From the NCBI GenBank assembly GCA_024233835.1, contig JACKPC010000001.1:1984001-2048000 (forward strand): a DNA stretch of 64,000 bases, given 5' to 3'. How positions within the stretch are numbered: position 1 is the stretch's first letter; each line of letters begins with the position of its first letter. This document shows, in pieces, positions 1 to 7,213 of this stretch. The notes under the pieces are model-generated. The model was not told the origin of the DNA, did no database searches, and saw nothing but the letters and a program-made list of their open reading frames with translations. This DNA is from Leptospiraceae bacterium (lineage in GTDB: Bacteria; Spirochaetota; Leptospiria; Leptospirales; Leptospiraceae). The translations under genes and the position numbers were made by a program.

Positions 1-355
1 GAACAAATAAAGAAGCAAAGGCACCCAGAATACAGCTTAAAAAGCCAATGATAATAAACAAATTGTAATTGCCTGCACCCAGATCTCCTTCGATAATATT
101 TCCTAAGAAAGCGTAGATATAAAGATAGAAGAAAAGCCCGAGCCAGGGATTGCCCAAAAAACTGGACTCTATTCTAAATGGATAGACGAAGAGGTGCTGC
201 CATTGACCTGTTTGAAGAATGGATGAGTTAAGAAGGCCGAGATCAGGCCTGTATATATAGCAATAGCCGCTGATAAAGGCTGTTACAATTACAATGTATA
301 TCGTGAGGTTTTCTATATGGTTTCGATAAAAGAATTGTTTAAGTTTTGAGAACAT
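1..355 (-). CDS. Rhomboid-like multi-spanning membrane protein, N-terminal part (runs off the window)
   Basis: Translating the minus strand from the ATG at 355 gives 118 uninterrupted codons that continue past the window edge. The protein begins MFSKLKQFFYRN and then shows hydrophobic segments separated by a loop with W-Q-H and F-R-I-E, followed by a GNIIEGDLG stretch. The layout (short basic N-terminus, a first membrane segment, a loop containing NSSILQTGQWQHL, then NPWLGLFFYLYIYAFLGN) resembles the first third of rhomboid-type membrane proteins. The catalytic GxSG and His region would lie outside the window, so activity cannot be judged. An uncharacterised membrane protein is the alternative. 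Confidence 0.6.
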   Translation of the reverse strand, partial: MFSKLKQFFYRNHIENLTIYIVIVTAFISGYCYIYRPDLGLLNSSILQTGQWQHLFVYPFRIESSFLGNPWLGLFFYLYIYAFLGNIIEGDLGAGNYNLFIIIGFLSCILGAFASLFV

Positions 356-537
356 ACGGGATTATTATTTTTATCGCATAGATATTGTCGATACTTTTAT
401 TCTTCTACATATCCTTGAGTTTGAAAGAGTTTTTTTAAAACCTGAATATGATACAATTTTTTTGCTGACAGTACTCTTCCTTAAAACCTATTGTTTTTAT
501 AGGCTCATGCCTTTTAAAAAAGAGTGAGGGGTATAAT

Positions 538-1509
538 ATGAAGCTTCTGATAAGCTTATTTTGTATGTTATTTACAAGTTTGCCTTTGTTTGCGGACTGG
601 TTTTATTGGAAAAAAGAATACCAGGCGGTTGAGGAGAATAAAAAGCAGGTTACCGGCACGTTTAAGGATTATATAGGTGATAAGCAAGGCGAGATTAAAT
701 CTTTAAAAGAAACACATCGCTTGGAAAAAGAAGATTGGGAAAAAGAAAAAACGGAGTATGAGAGACTTCTAAAAGAGATTCAGGACAAATATACTCTACT
801 GGAATCAAGCTTTAAAGAAGAAAAAGAAACCTGGAAAACAGAAAGAAATTTATTGTTACAGGACAAATCCAGTAATGAAGCCTATTTGAAAGAAATTGAA
901 AAAGCAAGGCTTGCCTATACAAACCTGAAAGAAAAGACCCTGGCATTTAAAAAGAAATGTGTAGACAAATATAAAACTTGCAAAGAGAAGATAAAAAGTC
1001 TTGAAGCCGAGCTGGAGGAACTTCGTAAGCTTAGCGGAATGCAAAAGGAAGAGCTGGAAAAGTTAACCAACCAGTTCAAAGAGTTGGAAAAAGAGCTGAA
1101 AAAGGAAATTGAAGCAAAAACCATTCGGCTTAGAAAAACTATGAATCGGCTTTATATTAATCTGGATGATAGAATATCCTTTGCCCCCGGTTCTGTTGTA
1201 TTAAAAAATGATGTAAAACCTATTCTTGATAAAATCATAACGATACTGGCAAAATATCCGAATAACCTGATTTTTATCGAAGGACATACGGATGATATTC
1301 CTATGCGTACTTCGAGAATTCGTGATAACTGGCAGTTATCTACAGAAAGGGCCCTTTCGGTTTTACGTTATATCCTGAAGAATAACAATTTGAATCCATC
1401 CAAGTTTTCAGCGGCAGGCTACGGAGAACATCGACCTATAGTCCCCAATACCAGCCCGGAAAACCGGGCCAGTAATCGCAGGGTCGAGCTTGTGGTTACT
1501 CTTCCCTGA
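538..1509 (+). CDS. Exported coiled-coil protein with C-terminal OmpA/MotB-type peptidoglycan-binding domain
   Basis: A signal peptide (residues 1-19, ending in FADW) precedes a long charged coiled coil rich in E and K (about 25-200). An OmpA-like domain follows (about 205-323): GHTDD at 249-253, a WQLSTERA helix, then NRASNRRVEL near 309-318, which supplies the Asp and Arg residues that bind diaminopimelate or ornithine in this family. The protein probably tethers the envelope to peptidoglycan, with the coiled coil spanning the periplasm. A GAGGGG-like ribosome site lies just before the ATG. It converges on the PCuAC gene with only 7 bases between the stops. The partner of the coiled coil is unknown. 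Confidence 0.88.
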   Translation: MKLLISLFCMLFTSLPLFADWFYWKKEYQAVEENKKQVTGTFKDYIGDKQGEIKSLKETHRLEKEDWEKEKTEYERLLKEIQDKYTLLESSFKEEKETWKTERNLLLQDKSSNEAYLKEIEKARLAYTNLKEKTLAFKKKCVDKYKTCKEKIKSLEAELEELRKLSGMQKEELEKLTNQFKELEKELKKEIEAKTIRLRKTMNRLYINLDDRISFAPGSVVLKNDVKPILDKIITILAKYPNNLIFIEGHTDDIPMRTSRIRDNWQLSTERALSVLRYILKNNNLNPSKFSAAGYGEHRPIVPNTSPENRASNRRVELVVTLP

Positions 1510-1516
1510 GTAAGTT

Positions 1517-1978
1517 TTATGGATGAGAGTGCTGGTGTTCCATATCAATTTTTTTAACTTCAGCTTGTATGGTTTTCTTTAAACCGTTACTAAACTCAAG
1601 ACCGATTTGAATGACCTGTTTTTCTTGCAGGTCATTTTTTAAGCCCATAAGCATAACATGAAAACTTCCGGGTTTTAAAACTGCCTTTCCGCCGGCCGGG
1701 ATAGGAACAAACTCTACTTTTCTCATTTTCATCATTCCATCTTCCGATATGTGGTTATGGATTTCTACCATATTTGCTACATCGGAGCTGACTCCAATTA
1801 ATTTTAAATCCTGTTTGGAAGGATTTGAAATTTCCATAAACGCACCGGTATTAGCTGAACCCGGAGGCATGAGACGAACATAGGGGTTTTGAATTTCCGG
1901 TTCTACTTTTTCTATTTCCTTATTTTCTTTGCAGTTTATAAGACTCAGAAAAAGTAAAAGAATTATTATTTTTTTCAT
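1517..1978 (-). CDS. PCuAC-family periplasmic copper chaperone (lipoprotein)
   Basis: The 153-aa protein has a hydrophobic leader ending in a lipobox-like LINC (Cys16). It carries the exact copper-binding signature of the PCuAC family: His74, ten residues, Met85, twenty-one residues, His107-x-Met109. A His-rich tail (HQHSHP) may add a second metal site. PCuAC proteins bind Cu(I) in the periplasm and pass it to SCO proteins or to the CuA or CuB sites of cytochrome oxidase. It is the last gene of a four-gene minus-strand operon with SCO (27 bases upstream), and an AAGGAAA ribosome site precedes its ATG. Confidence 0.92.
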   Translation of the reverse strand: MKKIIILLLFLSLINCKENKEIEKVEPEIQNPYVRLMPPGSANTGAFMEISNPSKQDLKLIGVSSDVANMVEIHNHISEDGMMKMRKVEFVPIPAGGKAVLKPGSFHVMLMGLKNDLQEKQVIQIGLEFSNGLKKTIQAEVKKIDMEHQHSHP

Positions 1979-2005
1979 TAGATTTTCCTTAAATTTATAA
2001 TTCGA

Positions 2006-2602
2006 TTAAAAGTTAGAACGAATTTCTTCTGCTAACTTTTCAGGTAAAATTCCATGCGGAATAAATTTTGCGATCTTACCATCTTTTCCTATTAGAAAGG
2101 ATTGGGTACTGTGATCGATAGTATAAAAAGGTTCTCCTTCTTTAACAAAATGTTTTTGATAACTGACACCATATTGTTTGGCTATATCGGCAATCTTTTC
2201 CGGCTTATCTGTAAGGGCTATAAGGCTCTTATGAAAAAAGGAAACATATTTTTGAAGTTTTTCTTCGGTATCTCGCTTTGGGTCAACACTGATGAAAACG
2301 GTTTGAATCTGTTGTAGTTCTTCCGGTTTCAGTTTTTGTAAAGCCTTAGAAAAAATAGATAAGGTTGTCGGGCAAATATCGGGACAGAAGGTATAACCAA
2401 AATACAATAGAACCAACTTTCCCCTGTAAGTCTTTAGATCAAAATTCATATTGCCATTATGAATACCAAAATCTCCTCCTACAGGAAGAGTTGAAAGGCG
2501 CAGTTTTTGTGGAGATGGAAGATTACTTTTGGAATTGTAATAAAAAATACCCGCTACTGCGATTAAATTACTTAATATTAAAAAGAGGATTATTTTCTTC
2601 AT
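2006..2602 (-). CDS. SCO1/SenC-family copper-binding thioredoxin-fold protein
   Basis: 198 aa with an N-terminal membrane anchor (about residues 4-22) and a thioredoxin fold. The metal and redox site is visible as CPDICP (Cys73, Cys77) with the distal His at DHSTQSF (His164), which are the three Cu ligands of SCO proteins. These deliver copper to, or reduce thiols of, terminal oxidase subunits. The ATG overlaps the upstream stop as ATGA, so the gene is translationally coupled. Together with PCuAC next door it forms the classical copper relay, probably serving the cbb3 oxidase encoded at 58329-61201. Confidence 0.93.
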   Translation of the reverse strand: MKKIILFLILSNLIAVAGIFYYNSKSNLPSPQKLRLSTLPVGGDFGIHNGNMNFDLKTYRGKLVLLYFGYTFCPDICPTTLSIFSKALQKLKPEELQQIQTVFISVDPKRDTEEKLQKYVSFFHKSLIALTDKPEKIADIAKQYGVSYQKHFVKEGEPFYTIDHSTQSFLIGKDGKIAKFIPHGILPEKLAEEIRSNF

Positions 2603-3069
2603 TTTGTTACCGTGCTAAAATAAAATTGTGCTCCATAAGTCTTTCCCTGTTTTTTTAGGAGGACCGTGGCCTGCCATTTCATCCTGTCAACTGTACAGGC
2701 AGGAAGACTACCTTTCCCCCGGAAAAGATTCTCAGCGGTTTTTAAAAGTTCCGGTCTGTTAAAACCCATGTCCATATCTACACCCAGAAAATCCACTCGA
2801 ACCTCATCTATTCCCGGACGAGAAGTTTTTAAACTTAGTTCGAACTCTGTATTAATTTTAATGGGAAGGGGTTCAATTGAAAATTCTAAATTTCCTATTT
2901 CAGAATGTGAGAATATACAGGTACCCTTATCTATTGCACAGGAATCTGTTGGAATTAGGATCATCGTAGAATCTTTTGAACTTGTTGTGAATTGATTCGC
3001 TTTATAAAAAATGAAGCCGGCAAAAAAAAGAATTATAACAGAAAAAATGGTGATTAGAGCTTTCATCAT
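2599..3069 (-). CDS. Membrane-anchored protein of unknown function in the copper operon
   Basis: 156 aa with one N-terminal membrane segment (residues about 4-22) and a soluble domain of beta-strand character outside the membrane. It contains a DSCAIDKGTC pair, a later PACTVDRMKW segment, and the stretch DFLGVDMDMGFNRPEL, whose Met and Asp residues could bind metal. Both ends overlap neighbours by 4 bases, so it is certainly co-translated with the TauE/SafE-like and SCO genes. Size and context recall the small YtkA/FixH-like proteins near oxidase copper-delivery genes, but I do not recognise a named family. Confidence 0.8.
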   Translation of the reverse strand: MMKALITIFSVIILFFAGFIFYKANQFTTSSKDSTMILIPTDSCAIDKGTCIFSHSEIGNLEFSIEPLPIKINTEFELSLKTSRPGIDEVRVDFLGVDMDMGFNRPELLKTAENLFRGKGSLPACTVDRMKWQATVLLKKQGKTYGAQFYFSTVTK

Positions 3070-3716
3070 GAAATCCTATAGAGACTATTTAGAATTAAGA
3101 ATATTCCGGTAAGTAATAAAATCCATCCGGCAAGAGAGGGAAATTTCTTTTGAAAAGGTTCTATAATCTTTCGAATGAGAACCGGGCTAAAAATGAGGAT
3201 AGGAACCGTACCCAGCCAGAACATAAACATAAAAACAGCACCTGAGAGCGGATTATTAGTTGTGGCCGCTCCTATAACATATCCGTATAACCAGCCACAG
3301 GGTAGGGAAAAGGAGAGAAGGCCGATCAAAAAAGAATTATAATGAGATTTCTCTTCTTTCATTTGTTTTTGTAAAAGACCTTTAAGAAAAGGTAAATCTA
3401 TATGAAATTTTTTCTGCTGTAAAATATTGTAGGCCAGGTAAATAAAAACCAGTCCTAAACTAATCGGTGTCAATGTGGCAATTAATGATTTGGAGAATCC
3501 TATAAAAAGAAATTGGCCGAAGAAACCGGCAATAAGGCCGAGTAAAATATAGGAGATGAGTCTTCCCGTATGATAAAAAAAATGCTCGATATAACTCCGA
3601 TTCATGATTAAAGTAATAGGCCCGCACATACCCAGACAATGAGTACTGCCGAGGAAAGCCGAACTGAAAATGGACACAGCCAGCACCCACTGGTTTGTGG
3701 TTTCAATATTTTGCAT
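3066..3716 (-). CDS. TauE/SafE-like membrane protein with HCxGMCGP motif
   Basis: 216 aa with about six membrane segments. The first contains STHCLGMCGP (His26, Cys27, Cys31), the signature of the sulfite exporter TauE/SafE-like (UreH-type) family found beside cbb3 oxidase and copper genes. The motif is well placed for a transmembrane Cu site, so a copper or metal transport role is more likely here than sulfite export. It is the first gene of the operon running leftward into SCO and PCuAC. The ATG at 3716 has no strong ribosome site. The transported substrate remains an inference. Confidence 0.85.
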   Translation of the reverse strand: MQNIETTNQWVLAVSIFSSAFLGSTHCLGMCGPITLIMNRSYIEHFFYHTGRLISYILLGLIAGFFGQFLFIGFSKSLIATLTPISLGLVFIYLAYNILQQKKFHIDLPFLKGLLQKQMKEEKSHYNSFLIGLLSFSLPCGWLYGYVIGAATTNNPLSGAVFMFMFWLGTVPILIFSPVLIRKIIEPFQKKFPSLAGWILLLTGIFLILNSLYRIS

Positions 3717-3800
3717 GTTCTTTGAAGTCAGGCTTTTTTAAGCCAATAAAATAGAAAGAAGAATTTCGATGGAAGATTTGATTACTGATTAGAAAAAGAG

Positions 3801-3876
<76 letters not shown>

Positions 3877-4021
3877 TCGTGATTACCATTCTTCATGGAT
3901 ACGTGTTTTAGTCAATTAAAAAATGTATTTATTTATTTTCTTTTTTTATTAAATATTAATTGCAGGCATTTCGCTATCTTCTATATACTACAAAAAGTTT
4001 ATTTCAATCAGGTATAAAACA

Positions 4022-5092
4022 TTGATAAGTAAAGACGAAGCTTCCCTGGTAATCGAACACTACGAAAAAAAAATTTATGATCAAAGGCAGTTATTAGAGA
4101 TTAGTAAAGCACTTAACTCTACACTGGATTATAACTACCTGATAGATGCCATTTTAAATATTTGCCTGGCACAGCTACAAACTTTAAACTCTGCCATTTT
4201 TCTGCCTCCCGATGTAGACGCAAACTATTTTAAGTTAGATGGTTCTTATAAGGGTTTTGATATTTCGGAAAAGGAACTGGAAAGTAGGATATCTGTGGAA
4301 TCTCCCCTTATACAGTTCTTTGAAGAAAAGCCCAGGGCTGTAACTCTGACAAATCTGGAAAAAGTGGATGCCTTACGCGGTCCAGAATTAAAGGTATTAA
4401 AGTCTATGGGAGGAGAATTGGTTACCCCTTTAACTGCCAAAGGAAAGGTAAACGGTCTTCTGCTCCTCGGAGAAAAGATTACCCTGAATGATTTCCTGGA
4501 AGATGAAAAAGATTTTCTAACCATTCTTGCCGGACTGGCCGGTGTGGCAGTGGAAAACTCCAGACTTTATGAATTAGCAACGGTAGATATGATGACCCAG
4601 TTGAAAATTCATCACTATTTTCAGTCTAAACTTAGAGAAGAAATGGATCGCTGTAGAAAAAAGAACAATAAATTAGCTCTTTTATTTACTGATGTAGATA
4701 AGTTTAAAGTTTTTAATGATACTTACGGTCACCAGGCCGGTGATGTGGTTCTTATAGAGGTGGCGAAAAAGCTGATGGAATCATCTCGCAAACAGGATAT
4801 TGCCGCCAGGTATGGTGGAGAAGAATTTTGTGTGGTGATGCCGGGTTCCGGTGCGGAGGAAGGTTTTGAAATGGGAGAGAAAATTCGTAAGTCTATTGAA
4901 TCTCACAGGGTAATTAATCCGAACACAGGAGAGGAACTGAAGGTAACTATCAGTGTGGGGGTAACAGAGTTTCATTTGAATGATAAGAATAATAAGGAAT
5001 TAATAGAGAGGGCCGATAAAGCCCTGTATGAAGCCAAGCATGGAGGCCGGAACCAGACTCGAATGAAACTCCTTGAAGAAAAAGATGGCTGA
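4022..5092 (+). CDS. GAF-GGDEF diguanylate cyclase
   Basis: 356 aa with no signal peptide. Residues about 20-185 form a GAF-like sensor domain, followed by a GGDEF domain. The active site reads RYGGEEF (about 263-269), with the metal-binding Asp in FTDVDKF near 224, and an intact inhibitory I-site RKQD exactly five residues before GGEEF. It should therefore make cyclic di-GMP from GTP and be subject to product feedback. The start is TTG at 4022; no better ATG lies upstream. Its gene leads a long same-strand run, but no functional link with the next genes is evident. Confidence 0.93.
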   Translation: MISKDEASLVIEHYEKKIYDQRQLLEISKALNSTLDYNYLIDAILNICLAQLQTLNSAIFLPPDVDANYFKLDGSYKGFDISEKELESRISVESPLIQFFEEKPRAVTLTNLEKVDALRGPELKVLKSMGGELVTPLTAKGKVNGLLLLGEKITLNDFLEDEKDFLTILAGLAGVAVENSRLYELATVDMMTQLKIHHYFQSKLREEMDRCRKKNNKLALLFTDVDKFKVFNDTYGHQAGDVVLIEVAKKLMESSRKQDIAARYGGEEFCVVMPGSGAEEGFEMGEKIRKSIESHRVINPNTGEELKVTISVGVTEFHLNDKNNKELIERADKALYEAKHGGRNQTRMKLLEEKDG

Positions 5093-5131
5093 GCTTTTTC
5101 TTCAAGGAATCTGAAGAAAAATAGAACTGCG

Positions 5132-6070
5132 ATGGGAGTTTTAAAAGGAACCCTCAGTTTCTTTTTCTTATTCTTTTATTCCTGTTCCAGTACTGCATCT
5201 TTCTTTAAGAAGCAGGAAATGGATAAGAATGAGATTCAACTGGAAATCCTATCCGATAAGGAACAGGCTCTGGTAGAAGTCGAGGTGGAAACGGCAGAAA
5301 AGAAAAAAAATCGACTGAGATTAATTCTGGATACGGGTTCTAATGTAACCATTCTCAATCAACACAAGTTTCTGGACGCAAAAACGATTCCTTTTCAGCT
5401 CAAAGTAAAGACGTTTACAAAGGAATCGGAGGGGACTTATGAAAAAATATTTATAAACCTGCGAACTCCGGAAAACGAAAGCATTTATAGTGGATATGCT
5501 TTTTTAACCAAATTACCGGAAACGAGTTTATTTGATGGTGTTATTGGTAATGATGTTCTTTCAGCTTTTCAGTTAGTTCTGGATTTTCCGGATAGGGTAT
5601 ATCTCAGAAAAAAGAAAAAACTAATTTCCAATGAATATAAGGTCTTTTCTTATCGTGAAGTTGAAAACCATATTCTTCTCGATTGTTTTTGGAAGGAAAA
5701 AGAAGAGAAAAAACTCCGATTAATATTTGATACAGGTGCAGGTTTGACTTATATTCATAAAAAATTTTTAAATGGAGAAAAGAGAGAAGTTTTAAATCGA
5801 CATAAATACTTTGATCTGAGTGGAGAGATTAAAGAAACGGAATCTTATTTAATTAGAAATTTTTGTTTGGGTGGGAGAACTTACTGTGATAGCCACCTTG
5901 AAGTCTTAAGCGGATCGAATGAATTATTAAAAAACTTTTTTGAAGGGCAGGAAGCGGATGGTATTATCGGGTATAACTATATAAGAAAACACCGGATTGT
6001 TATTGATTACGGGGAAAGGAAGATATACCTGAAAAGAAAGAACAAAGCTTTTATGTTTTTATTTGATTAG
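5132..6070 (+). CDS. Lipoprotein with two retropepsin-like aspartic protease domains
   Basis: 312 aa. A leader ending in YSC (Cys18) predicts a lipoprotein. Two related halves follow, each with a catalytic-type motif after a beta strand: LILDTGSN (Asp67) and LIFDTGAG (Asp200). Each is followed downstream by a hydrophobic-hydrophobic-Gly element (DGVIGNDVL and DGIIGYNYI) and a strand ending in a short basic segment. This is the retropepsin/gag-asp architecture duplicated in one chain, so an intramolecular pseudo-dimer resembling pepsin is plausible. Substrate and activity are unknown. The stop sits 1 base before the ATG of mnmA. Confidence 0.8.
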   Translation: MGVLKGTLSFFFLFFYSCSSTASFFKKQEMDKNEIQLEILSDKEQALVEVEVETAEKKKNRLRLILDTGSNVTILNQHKFLDAKTIPFQLKVKTFTKESEGTYEKIFINLRTPENESIYSGYAFLTKLPETSLFDGVIGNDVLSAFQLVLDFPDRVYLRKKKKLISNEYKVFSYREVENHILLDCFWKEKEEKKLRLIFDTGAGLTYIHKKFLNGEKREVLNRHKYFDLSGEIKETESYLIRNFCLGGRTYCDSHLEVLSGSNELLKNFFEGQEADGIIGYNYIRKHRIVIDYGERKIYLKRKNKAFMFLFD

Positions 6071-6071
6071 A

Positions 6072-7211
6072 ATGGAAAAAGAAAAGATAATCGTTGCAAT
6101 GAGCGGAGGTGTCGATAGTTCTGTGGCCTGCGGCCTTCTTTTGGAGCAGGGCTATGAGGTAATAGGAGTCAATTTACGAACCTGGGAATACGAAGCACCT
6201 GCCTGCGATACCGGAGGTAAAAAGTCCTGTTGTTCACCCGAAGATATACGAGATGCAAGGGACGTAGGCCTGAGTTTTAACATACCATTTTATGTAGTCC
6301 GGATGGAAAAAATATTTGGAGAAAAAGTCATTCAACGTTTTATTGATGATTATAAAGACGGAAGGACTCCCAACCCCTGTGTGGAATGTAATACCTTTGT
6401 GAAATTTGGTGCCTTGTTTGAAAAAGCAAAAGCCCTTGGGATAGAAAAAATTGCTACCGGCCATTATGCTAAGATTGTTCAGCTCGATAATGGTCGTTAT
6501 GCGATTGCCAACGCGAAGTACATGAAAAAAAATCAGGCTTATTATTTATATGGACTCAGCCAGGAAAATCTCGCCAATACTCTTTTTCCTCTCAGCGAAA
6601 TGGATAAGGCCGAAGTCAGAGAACAGGCCAGACGTTTTGGTTTGCCGGTGGCTGATAAGCCGGAGTCTCAGGAAATTTGTTTTATTCCGGAAAATGATTA
6701 CCGGACTTTTTTAGAAAAGAAAGGAGTTTCTTTCACAGCCGGTTTTTTTAAGCTTCCTACCGGGGAAATTATTGGAAAGCATAAGGGAAAGGAGAGGTTT
6801 ACAATCGGACAGAGAAAGGGACTGGGTATTTCCTGGAAATATCCCCTTTATGTTTTAGCTATAGAAGATGATGGTACCGTAATTCTTGGAGCCGAAGACG
6901 AGCGATTTTGTTCTTCTTTTCAGGTGGAAAACCTTAGCTTTCAGGCTCTTCTTCTAAAACCGGGGGAAAAGCTTCGTTGCCGGGTTCAAGTTCGCTACAG
7001 ACATTCTCCGGTTATTTGTGAAGTCGAGATGCAGGAAAATGGAAATATAAGTGTAGATTTACCCGAACCGGTTGCCAGTGTAACACCCGGACAGTCTGCT
7101 GTTTTTTATCCGGAAGAAGGGGATTATCTTTTATTCGGAGGTTTAATTGTAAAAGGTAGTATTCTCTCTATTTCAGAAAAAGAAAGGTCCCACACAGTTT
7201 TAAACGTATAA
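6072..7211 (+). CDS. mnmA: tRNA-specific 2-thiouridylase MnmA
   Basis: About 379 aa, normal for the family. The N-terminal PP-loop is seen in AMSGGVDSSVA; the two catalytic cysteines lie in NPCVECN and in SQEICFIP, and the GHYAK element is intact. MnmA activates U34 of Lys, Glu and Gln tRNAs with ATP and transfers sulfur to give 2-thiouridine. I prefer the ATG at 6072 over a TTG at 6063, because the TTG overlaps the previous gene and adds only three residues. The following ORF begins 2 bases after its stop, suggesting co-transcription. Confidence 0.96.
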   Translation: MEKEKIIVAMSGGVDSSVACGLLLEQGYEVIGVNLRTWEYEAPACDTGGKKSCCSPEDIRDARDVGLSFNIPFYVVRMEKIFGEKVIQRFIDDYKDGRTPNPCVECNTFVKFGALFEKAKALGIEKIATGHYAKIVQLDNGRYAIANAKYMKKNQAYYLYGLSQENLANTLFPLSEMDKAEVREQARRFGLPVADKPESQEICFIPENDYRTFLEKKGVSFTAGFFKLPTGEIIGKHKGKERFTIGQRKGLGISWKYPLYVLAIEDDGTVILGAEDERFCSSFQVENLSFQALLLKPGEKLRCRVQVRYRHSPVICEVEMQENGNISVDLPEPVASVTPGQSAVFYPEEGDYLLFGGLIVKGSILSISEKERSHTVLNV

Positions 7212-7213
7212 AT

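Noticed and set aside
856..1124. Minus-strand ORFs inside the OmpA-type gene
   Set aside because: They are reverse-frame shadows of the Lys/Glu-rich coiled coil (Ser/Phe-rich complements) and have no start signals.
6063..6071. TTG start for mnmA
   Set aside because: Adds only three residues, overlaps the previous gene, and lacks a ribosome site; ATG 6072 fits the family start better.
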